Positions 11,934 through 23,962 of a stretch of DNA of 64,000 bases are shown here, in pieces. The notes beneath the pieces were generated by a model, which worked only from the letters and a program-made list of their open reading frames with translations, was not told the DNA's origin and made no database searches. The first letter of the stretch is position 1. Every line of letters begins with the position of its first letter. Source of the stretch: Helichrysum umbraculigerum (Eukaryota; Streptophyta; Magnoliopsida; Asterales; Asteraceae); the NCBI GenBank assembly GCA_949592205.1, contig CATIUR010000011.1:4464001-4528000 (forward strand). Direction: 5' to 3'. Position numbers and translations under genes: made by a program.

Positions 11934-14207
11934 TGTAACATCCCCAGTTTTCGAGGTATTAACTTAGTATATAAATATAAGTTATAATATTCTAGCTTTA
12001 CAGTATTATTTTAGTGTACAATAAAATATACATCTTTTTAAGTATAGATCTTTTAATAATGAGATATAGTAGAAAACGTAAACAGAGTGTTCAGTTTTAG
12101 ACTGTGTAGTGTAGAAATTAAATGACTAAAAGACCTGGTACGTGCCTTTCCCTTGTAACTTGAAGATAAACTTAAAAAACAATTCCAGAACCCAAATTAA
12201 AAACAGAGTAAATCGCAGGAAGCAAAAATCAAGCCAAAAATCAGTGTGTAATCTTCAATTCGAGCTTCAATCATAAGAATCATCTCCCTCCATCCTCTTT
12301 TAATCATTGTAAGTGTTCTAATTTCTTCAAGAACCCTAGAAATTGGGTTTTCAAGGGTTTTAGCAAATTAGTATGATTAAATCCGAAATTAGGGCTTGTA
12401 ATTGATTAGTTAGTGTTAATTTAGTTTATGAATAACGATTTGAAGCTTAATTTCATGATATAAAGGTGAAAGATAGTGATTAGTGTTTATGGGGTTTCCA
12501 TAAACTTTGTGAAATTAGTTAAATTACAAGTATAAAGTGTTAGTGCTTATTAGTGACAACTAGAAAATAGCTTAATTACATATTAAAGCTATGATTATGA
12601 TGATGGGAATGAAATTAGCTAGTTGTCTAAACTAAAGTTAGTATAAAATTTGTGGGGGAGAAGTGATTAGATGAATTAGTAGTTAAAAAGATGATTAGTT
12701 ATTGATATATGTGTTATATATATATGTGTTAGGTGTTCAAGAAGAAATTTTATCAATTGATCATCTAACTACAAGTTGTTCAACAAGTCAAGGTGAGTAT
12801 ATGTAATGAAATTAGATTGTTAGTAAGTGAATTATTGTTAGTAAAGATGGAACATGATGAAAGTATTGATTAGCATGGTTAATGATATATTATTAGCCAT
12901 GAATTGATTAGAATAGCTAACCAATGTTAGCTATGTTATTGATTAGTAGCTAACTATGTTAGCTAATGATATGACTAGATTAGCTAATCGAGATTAGCTA
13001 AATGAAAGACTAGATATGTGCACATGCGATTAGCATAGTGAATAGAGATTGCAAGAAAAAGGGAAGTAAACTACTTTCTTTGCTTTTATATGTTTTAATA
13101 CATAATTGATTAGTTAATTATTTTGATTAGTTATACCTATACTCACTAAGCAAAGTGCTTAATTAGTTAATTTAAATGTGTAGGTGCAAGTGGAAGCGGT
13201 AAGGGAAAAGAAATCAATAAAGACTAGAAGTGGAGTTGCTAGCTTGTCGTAAGTACACAAGCTTTTCTCTATAAATTATCGTTTTGTAGCCTATGAAGGC
13301 CCAAATGAATCAAGTTTTGTCATGTTGTCAATGTAAGAGTAAAGACAAGTAATATTGGAGTTTGGTAGTAGGATGTGGTATGTGATTAGTAACTTTGTTG
13401 TTGAAAGTGTTAAAGTGCAAGTAATACTATACTTGCTATTTTTGGTATTGTAAGAAACTCTTTATATGTAAAGTGGTATTTGATTATAAATATAGTATTT
13501 TGAAGTGATTCCATTGATTTTATGGTCAAATGGGTCACAAAGTGGTTATATGGGTCGTATAGTGTTAAAATGGGTCTAAAATGCCCATTTGCGTACCGAT
13601 GACCATAGATGAGGTATGCCGGGGCGAGTAAGTGACTAACAAGTCACTTTTGGTAGTGTGAGTAAGTGTGCAAAGTTTCAGTTTCATTACATTAGTAGTT
13701 TGTATTTTGAGGTGTCAAGTAAATGAGTTAAAATGGCCCATATGCCGATATACGTTCAGATTCTTCGTTATCGCGAATTTTCGAAAAGTGTGAAAATGAA
13801 AAGTTGTATTATGTTATTGTTGAAGTGTGTACAAAATTTCAGGTCAAAACTCTAACCGAGCTAAAAGTTACGCGCGTTTGAATTTGGGTCAAAAATCTGC
13901 CACCTGCATGAATAGTGTCGCTGGAGTTTTTAGCGACACTAGCTAAGTGTCGCTAAATGCTGTCACTGAAGCAAGTGTCGATATAACTGTCGCTATTGAG
14001 TGTCGCAGAAAATTTGGAATTATTAGCGACACTAGGCAAGTGTCGCTGAAAAAGGAAATTTCTTAAAATGGTCATAAAAGATGAACCGTAACTCCATTTT
14101 TGACGTTCTTTATATCGTTGGAAAGGTGAAAAAGACTACTTTTTAATGGTCATATCCTTAGAGTGTAAAAAATAATAATAATAATAATAAAATTTTTGGA
14201 CGTTTCA
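11934..14207 (+). mobile_element. 5' LTR of the inner gypsy (chromovirus-like) element
   Basis: It runs TGTAACATCCC...GGACGTTTCA, 2274 bp. Compared by eye with the 3' LTR over the first 650 bp there are about 13 differences (near 2%), mostly transitions, so the insertion is fairly young. Predicted introns are GTAAGT at 12309 with acceptor ending 12732, and GTGAGT at 12793 with acceptor ending 13183. A hairpin TAAGC/GCTTA is at 13147-13161. A palindrome cassette lies at 13913-14050. Confidence 0.9.
13913..14050. repeat. Palindrome cassette AAGTGTCGC/GCGACACTT, inner 5' LTR
   Basis: Many direct and inverted copies of AGTGTCGC and GCGACACT occur within 140 bp. The other LTR carries a rearranged version at 21281-21430. 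Confidence 0.8.
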
Positions 14208-14210
14208 AGT

Positions 14211-14222
14211 TGGTATCAGAGC
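14211..14222 (+). other. Primer binding site (initiator Met tRNA), inner element
   Basis: TGGTATCAGAGC is a perfect complement to the 3' end of plant initiator-Met tRNA and lies three bases after the LTR end. Confidence 0.88.
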
Positions 14223-14600
14223 GATGGTTTAAGAGATTTAAGCAATCCACACTAGGATTGCCTAAACTTAAACCACTTATAACTGCGTAGTAGCAAGTTA
14301 CAGTTGAGTTTTAGTAGCATTATTAATATGTGATTAGTAGATATTAGTTTTGATAGTAATTGTTGCTCCGATTTTGAATATGCTTAAGAACTTTAAATAG
14401 AAGTGTGTTATTAGTTTAATATAATAACGTCTGACCAACGGGGTTATATTACACTAGTGCACATGGGAGATTTAAGGTTGTTAAGCACATGAGAAAAGAG
14501 GCAATGATTGTTGTGCTAGTTGACTCAGAAGGTTTTTATATGATTATGCAATTCATTATTAGTTAAAGTACTAAATTTGCCGCTTATCTTGTTTTAGTAA

Positions 14601-15260
14601 ATGGCAACTACACCAAACAAGGAAGCTGAGGGTTCGAATGCTCGTTTTCCCACTCAAGAGGAGAACGTTACAGGTAGAAGTTTAGATCCAGAAGATAGAT
14701 TGCTATTGAAAGATGTTATTAGTCAATCCTTACAAGAATTTGCTCCTTCCGTATATGAACGTATGGAGCAAATAATCAGCACTCGATTAGTAGAGTTCGA
14801 ACATAAACATCCCATCTTAACGGACCCTCAGCCGAATATGGAAATTTTGAATGCTCAGCGCCAGATAGATAGAGAGAAAGAGAAATTTGAGTACAAGAAC
14901 TTTGCAAATTGTAGTCCCCCAGAATTTAAAGGGGAAAGAGATCCGATTATTAGCAACAGGTGGGTGAGCAAAATGGAAGAGACCTTTATGCTTTGTGAAT
15001 GTCCAGAAAGACTACGGGTTTTATTTGCAGCTCATCAATTGAAAGGAAGTGGTCAGGATTGGTGGAATACTCAAGTTAAGACTTTGAGTGCAGAAGAAGC
15101 TGCAAGACTCCCATGGAATACGTTTACAGAGAAGTTTTTAGCAGAATTAGCACCAATGGCTGAAGTAGAAAGATTGAAAGGGGAATTTTTAGCAATTGAT
15201 CAGGGAAAAATGACGGTGACCGAGTATACGAATTTGTTTTATGATAAGTCTCTGTCCAGA
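14601..15260 (+). pseudogene. Gypsy Gag, capsid-type region (ends in a frameshift)
   Basis: The frame starts at the first ATG after the leader and reads about 220 residues of a Retrotrans_gag-type domain (motifs PPEFKGERDP, LKGSGQDWW, EKFLAEL). Around 15243-15260 the family-like sequence moves to the next frame, so the first frame ends in unrelated residues and a stop at 15317. Gag would assemble the intracellular particle. With the frameshift, no Gag-Pol fusion can be made from this copy. Confidence 0.85.
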
Positions 15261-16505
15261 ATATACTTCGGATCAGAAATTGATGAAAGATCATTATCAC
15301 CGACATCTAAATGTTGAAATTAAAGAAGCGGTTGACCTGACCATTTATGATTCGATTCCAAAAATGATGAATAAAGGGTTGACAAGAGAGAAGGAGTTGC
15401 AAGCAAAAGCTGCTGATGCTAGCAGTAAAAGAAAAGTTGAGCAGTCCAGTTCTCAATCACAACCATTTAAGAAGTTTAAGTCTTTTGGGAGGTTGCAACA
15501 AAGGCCTCAATCTCAGACATCGTCTCGTCAGCCTCAACCTCCAATGCGGGAATTTCCCAAGTGTAATAATTGTGGTAGAAAACATCCGGGGGAGTGTCAA
15601 TTGGGAAGTACCGCATGTTACAAATGTCGTAAACCGGGGCATATTGCAGCAAATTGTCCTAATCCTTATCGCACATGCTTTTATTGTTACAAGGAAGATC
15701 ATGTGCAAGCAAATTGCCCTGAGAGGTTAGCAGATATGAAGAGAAATGAACAAAGAAGGGAAGCCGAAAAAAAAAGGGAGGCGGGTGGACAGAGAACAAG
15801 GGGTCGATCCTTTCAGATTACAGCAGAGGAGGCAAAAGAGTCACACGACGTGGTGACAGGTACCTTTATTGTTAACACTATACCTGCCCATGTTTTATTC
15901 GACTTTAGAGCCACCAAATCTTTTGTATCCCTTTCCTTTTGTGAAAAGCTGAAAACTCCTATAGCTAAGTTAGAACACCCTTTAGAAGTTGAAATTGCAG
16001 ATAGTAAATTAGTAATTGTTAGTAATGTTTATAGAGGATGTAATATTGAAATAGGAGGTGAGCTATTTAAAATAGATTTAATCCCCAGGCAAATAGGAGA
16101 GTTTCATGTTGTGATAGGAATGGATTGGATGGGAAAAAATAAAGGCATGATTAATTGCCACGAGAAAGTAGTTCTCCTTAAAGCGCCTGGTGGGAAGGAA
16201 GTTATTGTTTATGGGGAACGTTCTAGACGATCCATTCCAGTTTGTACTTTTGCTCGAGCTAAAAGATTGTTGTCACACGGGTTTCGGGCCTTTTTGGCGC
16301 ACGTGGTTGATAACTCTAAATCTGTGCTAGAACTTTCTAGCATTCCGATTGTGAAAGAGTTTCCCCAAGTATTCCCTGACGAACTTCCAGGTGTTCCACC
16401 CGATAGACAAGTGGAATTTCGAATTGATCTTGTTCCTGGAGCCGCTCCCATAGCCAAAACTCCTTATCGTCTGGCTCCAACTGAAATGCAAGAAATGAGA
16501 GACAG
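15241..16505 (+). pseudogene. Gypsy Gag zinc knuckles and protease (active site lost)
   Basis: The frame continues Gag after the 15243-15260 shift. It shows three cysteine/histidine knuckles: CNNCGRKHPGEC (15561-15596), CYKCRKPGHIAANC (15616-15657) and CFYCYKEDHVQANC (15676-15717). The aspartic protease follows. At 15898-15915 it reads FDFRAT where the family has an Asp-Ser/Thr-Gly active site, so only the Asp remains and the protease should be dead. The start of reverse transcriptase follows (PYRLAPTEM). At about 16503 a second frameshift moves pol to another frame; this frame stops at 16521. Confidence 0.85.
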
Positions 16506-17318
16506 TTGCAGGAACTTTTAGATAAAGGTTTTATTCGTCCTAGTAGTTCACCATGGGGAGCCCCAGTCCTGTTTGTTAAAAAGAAAGACGGTTCCCTAAG
16601 GATGTGTATTGACTACAGGGAGTTAAATAAAGTGACCATTAAGAACAGATATCCCTTGCCTCGAATAGATGATTTATTTGATCAGTTACAGGGAGCTAGT
16701 TTTTTTTCAAAGATTGATCTTTGTTCTGGCTACCATAAGTTAAAGGTCAGAGAAGAAGATATTCCGAAAACAGCTTTTTGTACTCGTTATGGTCACTTTG
16801 AATTTACAGTTATGCCGTTTGGTTTAACTAACGCTCCAGCTGCCTTCATGGACTTAGTGAACAGAGTTTGTCGGCCCATGCTCGATATTTTTGTCATAGT
16901 TTTCATTGATGACATTCTCATTTATTCTAAAAGTGAGGATGATCATGCAGTACATCTCAGACAGGTTCTGGAGACACTTCAGCGTGAAAGATTGTATGCT
17001 AAATTCTCTAAATGTGAATTTTGATTACGGGAAGTCCAATTCCTTGGACACGTGATCAATATTCACGGAATTCAGGTTGATCCTTCCAAGATAGCAGCCA
17101 TTATGAAGTGGGATCCACCTTTGCGTCCCACTGAAGTTAGAAGTTTCCTTGGCTTAGCTGGCTACTATCGTCGTTTTATTCAAGATTTCTCAAAGATTGC
17201 TACTCCTTTGATTCAGTTGACTAGAAAAAGTGTTCAGTGGAAGTGGGGAGATGAGCAAGCTAAAGCATTCCAGGCGTTGAAAGAAAAGCTTAGTCAAGCT
17301 CCTGGTAGTTTATTGTGA
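16506..17318 (+). pseudogene. Gypsy reverse transcriptase (premature stop)
   Basis: It contains the conserved order of plant gypsy reverse transcriptase: SSPWGAPVLFVKKKDGS, CIDYRELN, PFGLTNAPAAFM and the catalytic FIDD box (16901-16912), which is intact. An in-frame TGA at 17022-17024 sits where relatives have a tryptophan codon. The frame then continues through LGLAGYYRRFI to 17318, where a small deletion breaks the link to RNase H. Several positions look like C-to-T changes at former CG sites (IDLCSGYH, FCTRYG). Confidence 0.88.
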
Positions 17319-18747
17319 TGCTTCAAAGCTTGGATTAGGCTGTGTTCTTATGCAGCGAGGGAAAGTTATAGCTTATGCTTCTCACCAGTTAAAATCACAT
17401 GAGCAAAACTACCCCACTCATGATCTTGAATTAGCAGCCGTGGTCTTTGCTCTTAAAATTTGGCGCCATTATCTATATGGTGTTAAATTTACAATTTATA
17501 CCGACCACAAAAGCCTCAAGTATTTCTTTGATCAGCGTGATTTGAATAATCGTCAGAGAAGATGGTTGGATTTAGTGAAAGATTATGACTGTGACATACT
17601 TTATCATCCTGGTAAAGCTAATATCGTAGCCGATGCCCTTAGTCAAAAAGCTAGCCATTATGTTCTTTCAGTAAAATCTCTTCAAATGACTGTATTCCCT
17701 CAGTTGTTTGATTCCATTAAAACTGCTCAGGCTGAAGTTCTAGCATTGAATGATCCAAATAAACAACGATTAGCTGGTCAACTTTCAGAATTAGTAGATA
17801 ATTCTAGAGGCTTAAAGACTCGTTATGGAAGAATTTGGATACCAAGAATGAGTGAAGTGAAGAAAGTGTTGTTAGATGAAGCTCATAGATCCAGATATTC
17901 TATTCATCCTGGTGCTACCAAGATGTATCGTGATTTGAAACGTGACTATTGGTGGCCAGGTATGAAGCGTGATATAGTTAAGCATGTTCAGAATTGTCTC
18001 ACGTGCTTGCAAGTTAAAGCTGAACATCAACAACCATACGGTAAAATCCAACCATTGGATATACCGGTATGGAAGTGGGAACACATCACCATGGATTTTG
18101 TCACGAAATTGCGAAAAACACCAAGGCAACATGATACTATTTGGGTGATTGTGGACCGATTGACAAAAAGTGCTATCTTTCTTCTTATTCAAGAAGCTTC
18201 TTCTTCAGAAAAGTTAGTTGATCTCTATGTTAAAGAAGTAGTTGCTAGACATGGGGTTCCACTTTCTATTGTTTCAGATCGTGATACTCATTTTACTTCT
18301 CGATTTTGTAATAAATTTCAAGAAGATTTGGGAACTCTATTGCATATCAGTACAGCTTTTCATCCTCAAACTGATGGTCAGAGCGAACGTACCATTCAGA
18401 CTCTTGAGGATATGCTTAGAGCTTGTGCCATTGATTTCGGTGGTAGTTGGGTTATCCATCTTCCTTTGGTGGAGTTTTCATATAATAATAGTTATCATTC
18501 TTCAATAAAAATGCCACCGTATGAAATGTTATATGGTAGAAAATGCCGAACTCCAATTTGCTGGGGTGAGGTTGGTCAAAGAGAGCTTGGAAGTATAGAT
18601 ATAGTTCAGTTGACTACAGAAAAGATTAATCAGATTAGAGAAAGAATGAAGATGGCGCAAGACCGACAAAAATCGTATGCAGACAAGCGTAGGAGACCTA
18701 TTGAGTTTCATATTGGTGATAAAGTGATGCTTAAGGTTTCACCTTAG
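17303..18747 (+). pseudogene. Gypsy RNase H and integrase (premature stop)
   Basis: RNase H starts at the YCDASKLGLG motif and includes YTDHKSLKYF. The connection ADALSQKASH leads into integrase with its zinc-binding region (HRSRYSIHPG...CLTCLQVK) and a DDE core (WEHITMDFV; IVSDRDTHF; HPQTDGQSERTIQ). The start is shifted relative to reverse transcriptase by a small deletion near 17300-17315 that removed part of the linker. The frame stops with TAG at 18745-18747 where relatives carry tryptophan. Confidence 0.88.
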
Positions 18748-19147
18748 AAGGGAATTATTCGATTCAGAAAGCGTGGAAAGTTAAGTCCAAGATACATTGG
18801 ACCGTTTGAAATCACAGATAAAGTTGGAAAGGTTGCTTATCGACTACAACTACCAGAAGAACTTGCTGGTATTCATGACACATTCCACGTGTCTCAACTC
18901 AGAAAATGTTTAGCCGATGAAGCCTCTTATGTGCCACTGACAGAGAGACAAGTTGAGTTATGTAGAAGAGCCAGTTAGAATCCTTGATCAGAAAGTGAAA
19001 CAGCTTAGAAATAAATCAGTTTCGATAGTTAAGGTTCAGTGGCGTCATAGGAAAGGTTCAGAATTTACTTGGGAACCGGAGGAGTGGATGATGACATATC
19101 ATCCTGCGGTACACCAAGAATGGTTCGTGAGGACACGAACAGAATAA
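18748..19147 (+). pseudogene. Gypsy integrase C-terminus with chromodomain-like end
   Basis: After the 18745 stop the same frame continues with RGKLSPRYIGPFEI and HDTFHVSQLRKC, the integrase C-terminal GPY/F-type module. Near 18945 it shifts frame. The last 64 residues (18953-19147) contain VQWRHRKGSEFTWEPEEWM, similar to the divergent chromodomain that ends Tekay/Del-type chromoviruses. In that group it helps direct integration to chromatin, so this placement is by family analogy. Confidence 0.75.
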
Positions 19148-19159
19148 GTGGGGGAGAGT
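19147..19159 (+). other. Polypurine tract, inner element
   Basis: AGTGGGGGAGAGT lies directly before the 3' LTR. It is the plus-strand primer and is identical to the tract of the outer LARD at 23950-23962. Confidence 0.85.
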
Positions 19160-19940
19160 TGTAACATCTCCAGTTTTCGAGGTATTAACTTAGTATATAA
19201 ATATAAGTTATAATATTCTAGCTTTATAGTATTATTTTAGTGTACAATAAAATATACATCTTTTTAAGTATAGATCTTTTAATAATGAGATATAGTAGAA
19301 AACGTAAATAGAGTGTTCAGTTTTAGACTGTGTAGTGTAGAAATTAAGTGACTAAAAGACCTGGTACATGCCTTTCCCCTGTAACTTGAAGATAAACTTC
19401 AAAAACAATTCCAGAACCCAAATTAAAAACAGAGTAAATCGCAGGGAAGCAAAAATCAAGCCAAAAATCAGTGTGTAATCTTCAATTCGAGCTTCAATCA
19501 TAAGAATCATCTCCCTCCATCCTTTTTTAATCATTGTAGGTGTTCTAATTTCTTCAAGAACCCTAGAAATTGGGTTTTCAAGGGTTTTAGCAAATTAGTA
19601 TGATTAAATCCGAAATTAGGGCTTGTAATTGATTAGTTAGTGTTAGTTTAGTTTATGAATAACGATTTGAAGCTTAATTTCATGATATAAAGGTGAAAGA
19701 TAGTGATTAGTGTTTATGGGGTTTCCATAAACTTTGTGAAATTAGTTAAATTACACGAATAAAGTGTTAGTGCTTATTAGTGACAACTAGAAAATAGCTT
19801 AATTAAATATTAAAGCTATGATTATGATGATGGGAATGAAATTAGCTAGTTGTCTAAACTAAAGTTAGTATAAAATTTGTGGGGGAGAAGTGATTAGATG
19901 AATTAGTAGTTAAAAAGATGATTAGTTATTGATATATGTG

Positions 19941-19941
<1 letters not shown>

Positions 19942-20003
<62 letters not shown>

Positions 20004-20020
20004 TAGTTATTGATGATTAG

Positions 20021-20101
<81 letters not shown>
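19942..20101. repeat. (TA)n and (TG)n microsatellite inside the inner 3' LTR
   Basis: About 160 bp of TA repeats are interrupted by GATTAGTTATTGATGATTAG and end in a TG run. The 5' LTR has only a few TA units at the matching place (about 12715-12728), so the expansion arose after insertion. Confidence 0.9.
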
Positions 20102-20102
<1 letters not shown>

Positions 20103-21280
20103 TAGGTGTTCAAGAAGAAATCTTATCAATTGATCATCTAACTACAAGTTGTTCAACAAGTCAAGGTGAGTATATGTAATGAAATTAGATTGTTAGTAAG
20201 TGAATTATTGTTAGTAAAGATGGAACATGATGAAAGTATTGATTAGCATGGTTAATGATATATTATTAGCCATGAATTGATTAGAATAGCTAACCAATGT
20301 TAGCTATGTTATTGATTAGTAGCTAACTATGTTAGCTAATGATATGACTAGATTAGCTAATCGAGATTAGCTAAATGAAAGACTAGATATGTGCACATGC
20401 GATTAGCATAGTGAATAGAGATTGCAAGAAAAAGGGAAGTAAACTACTTTCTTTGCTTTTATATGTTTTAATACATAATTGATTAGTTAATGATTTTGAT
20501 TAGTTATACCTATACTCACTAAGTAAAGTGCTTAATTAGTTAATTTAAATGTGTAGGTGCAAGTGGAAGCGGTAAGGGAAAAGAAATCAATAAAGACTAG
20601 AAGTGGAGTTGCTAGCTTGTCGTAAGTTACACAAGCTTTTCTCTATAAATTATCGTTTTGTAGCCTATGAAAGCCCAAATGAATCAAGTTTTGTCATGTT
20701 GTCAATGTAAGAGTAAAGACAAGTAATAGTGGAGTTTGGTAGTAGGATGTGGTATGTGATTAGTAACTTTGTTGTTGAAAGTGTTAAAGTGCAAGTAATA
20801 CTATACTTGCTATTTTTGGTAATGTAAGAAACTCTTTATATGTAAAGTGGTATTTGATTATAAATATAGTATTTTGAAGTGATTCCATTGATTGTATGGT
20901 CAAATGGGTCACAAAGTGGTTATATGGGTCGTATAGTGTTAAAATGGGTCTAAAATGCCCATTTGCTTACCGATGACCATAGATGAGGTATGCCGGGGCG
21001 AGTAAGTGACTAACAAGTCACTTTTGGTAGTGTGAGTAAGTGTGAAAAGTTTCAGTTTCATTATGTTAGTAGTTTGTATTTTGAAGTAAATGAGTTAAAA
21101 TGGCCCATATGCTGATATACGTTCAGATTCTTCGTTATCGCGAATTTTCGAAAAGTGTGAAAATGAAAAGTTGTATTATGTTATTGTTGAAGTGTGTACA
21201 AAATTTCAGGTCAAAACTCTTACCGAGCTAAAAGTTACGCGCGTTTGAATTTGGGTCAAAAATCTGCCACCTGCATGAAT

Positions 21281-21430
21281 AGTGTCGCTGGAGTTTTTAG
21301 CGACACTAGCTAAGTGTCGCTAAATGCTGTCACTGAATTATTAGTGACACTAAACAAGTGTCGCTATAAGTGTCGCTAAGTGTCGCAGAAAATTTGGAAT
21401 TATCAGCGACACTAGGCAAGTGTCGCTGAA
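21281..21430. repeat. Palindrome cassette, inner 3' LTR (rearranged)
   Basis: The same AGTGTCGC/GCGACACT modules as at 13913-14050, but with different order and spacing in the middle. The sequence on both sides is nearly identical between the two LTRs. Confidence 0.8.
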
Positions 21431-21567
21431 AAAGGAAATTTCTTAAAATAGTCATAAAAGATGAACCGTAACTCCATTTTTGTCGGTCTTTATATCGTTG
21501 GAAAGGTGAAAGAGTATACTTTTTAATGGTTATATCCTTAGAGTGTTAAAAAAAATTGGGCATTTCA

Positions 21568-21572
21568 GATAT
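21568..21572. repeat. Target site duplication GATAT, right
   Basis: This directly follows the inner 3' LTR end at 21567 and exactly matches 11929-11933. Confidence 0.85.
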
Positions 21573-23949
21573 GATAAGGTTTCCATTACTCTTGTTACTG
21601 AGTAGATGGATATGATAAAGTATAAGGTTTCCATTACTCATGCCATGGAGTAGATGGATATGATGCAGATGGGCAGTGATCATGACACTAGCTCGATAAT
21701 GTGAAAAAGTTACGGATCCTTAACGGTGCAGAAATGTTTTAGTACTCGTACCACCGAGAGGTATGATACTAAATGGAATAGTTCTGAATGATCTCTACAA
21801 TTGCCTAAAAGTAAAATGGACAAGTAAGAAAGTGAAAATGAAAGTTATGTGCTTAATTGGAATCTTTATGATTCACTAATGTGTAAGTTAACGTGTTATG
21901 TTTGCTCAGATTATATGAAATCAAGCATGATCACATTGGAACCAGTATATGATTGATAATGATGAATAGAAGTGTGAAACTGATATAATAAGACGACGCC
22001 TGGCCAACGTGGTTTTATTATATTAAGACACATGGATGATTCATGATTATTAATATATAATGGAACTAGTGATGATTAGCTTTGATTGGGAGGTTAGCAA
22101 AGGGACAGTAAGTAAGTAAGAACGTGAAAAGTTAATAATTGAACATGCATGTTTATGATAAAACTTGCTGTCATTATGTGAATAGATATGTCTATTATTA
22201 GACATTTAATGGGCATAGTAATTAATAAGTCCCACCAATAATTAGAAAGGTGACACATAATTGAATGAAAGATGGAAGTCAGTTGATGTAAAACGATATT
22301 AAAACCACTAAACTGTTATTTTTATGTGGTTTTGTGATACGGAGATGATAAAATGAACCTAAGTGGGGGACAAAATCATAATTTGAATTAAGAAATGATA
22401 TCATTTCATGAAATATGAGATGGTGATAGAAAAGTAATGGGTTATGATATAACCTAAAATGAGTAAATGATTATAAATTACTTTTATAAGGGTCGGATGC
22501 AGGTTCTGAAGACCCAAATAATCCAGTTTAAAGAAATGAATGGTAAGATTGTAGTAATAAAGAAAGAACGTTTTAATAATGTATAATTAAGAATGTAAGA
22601 ATGTTAAATGATATCGCCATTAGAAGAAATTTATGTGTAAAGTACATACATGTTATGATATATATAATGGCGAGATAAAGTAGAATTGTTGCAACTAATA
22701 AGAGTTATGATTTGATATAAAGTAGAAAGTAACACTTATTGTGTTTAAAGATTAAAAAAAAAATTCACTATGTAAGTGAAACCGAGTGAATAAAGAATTA
22801 TGTGAGATGAAATTTTCACAAGCGTAACTGACTTCAAGTTGTTAAAATTATATGATTGACTAGTTGCAAAGTTGAAGTCTAGCATTTTACTAGTCAAAGT
22901 TCTTATGTAAATATTAACTCTTTTGTTGGTAATGAGTAAGACGAAGGAAGTTGATATTAGTATGAGTACGGTGACTTTTAATGTCACTTTTATAGTTAAT
23001 GTCAAAGTAAAAGTGAGTATTGTAAAGTAAAAATTCTTGCAGATTACTAGTTTCAGATTGGGAAAAAAATGATATATGAGTATGTGTTTAAGGTGTTATG
23101 TGATTAAGTATTAATGACCTCTATATGTGGTCTGTTAAAGTGAAAGGATAAGAAATGTGTATGGCACCTGAGGGCAAGTGAAAGCAAATGAAATGCACAT
23201 GTAATAAGTGCATGTGGAAAGAATTGAAAGAATATATTGAAATGTATAAATTGCCTGAATGGCATAATGAGCATTATGTATATCACTTACTAATAGAAAG
23301 TTAGTTCGAGTGGAGGAACAAATGTTAATGTTGCACCCTGTGCTAGACATTGCACTCTGTGCTAATGAGAAGTAAGATGTAAAGATTATGTGTTTACGTG
23401 ATCAGGGTAAATGCACACTGCATGTGTGCAAGTTAAATGGAAAGGTATGAATAGTTATATGACTATGTTAGTAAAATTATATGTATGAGTTATTTAAATC
23501 ACAAATTGAAAGTTATGAATACAGGTAAATTAACTAGTATGCACAATTTAGGTGCTCTTATTGAGGAAAGTTATGTGTAAAGTTATATATAATCATGTGT
23601 TGAAAGTTATGCACACTAATTGATTTGAATTTATGGATGTATGCCGATAAGAGGTAAGTGCATTTCTTCAAAGGCATTAAGTTGATAAGATTGATTAGAT
23701 GTTCATGTTGTCAGAATAACATGAAATGTATATAGCTGAAAAGCTATTAAGATTAATGTGATAAGCTAATGTGTTAAAGGGATATGTATGTAATTAAGAT
23801 GAATACATAAAGTTATAAATGATATATGTTATGTCTGCAACTAGTAAGTAATGAAGTATGTTAAGATAAGTAAACGCTTCCGCCTAAGCAAAGAGATGTG
23901 TTAAGATTGAACAGGTGTCAGAGACATTCGTGAGGACACGAATGAGACA
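21573..23949 (+). mobile_element. Interior of the outer LARD, right part (non-coding)
   Basis: No coding frame is present. Near the left edge are repeats of TTTCCATTACTC..GAGTAGATGGATAT that flank and include the insertion site. A single copy of the motif TACCACCGAGAGGTATG is at about 21750. The segment ends with TTCGTGAGGACACGAA, shared with the end of the inner element's coding region, and then the polypurine tract. Confidence 0.7.
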
Positions 23950-23962
23950 AGTGGGGGAGAGT
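23950..23962 (+). other. Polypurine tract, outer LARD
   Basis: AGTGGGGGAGAGT lies directly before the 3' LTR and is identical to the inner element's tract. Confidence 0.82.

Larger units (their letters stand above)
19160..21567 (+). mobile_element. 3' LTR of the inner gypsy element
   Basis: It runs TGTAACATCTCC...GGGCATTTCA, 2408 bp. It is longer than the 5' copy because of a (TA)n/(TG)n expansion at about 19942-20101. Elsewhere the two LTRs align with few changes, apart from the rearranged palindrome cassette at 21281-21430. Confidence 0.9.
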
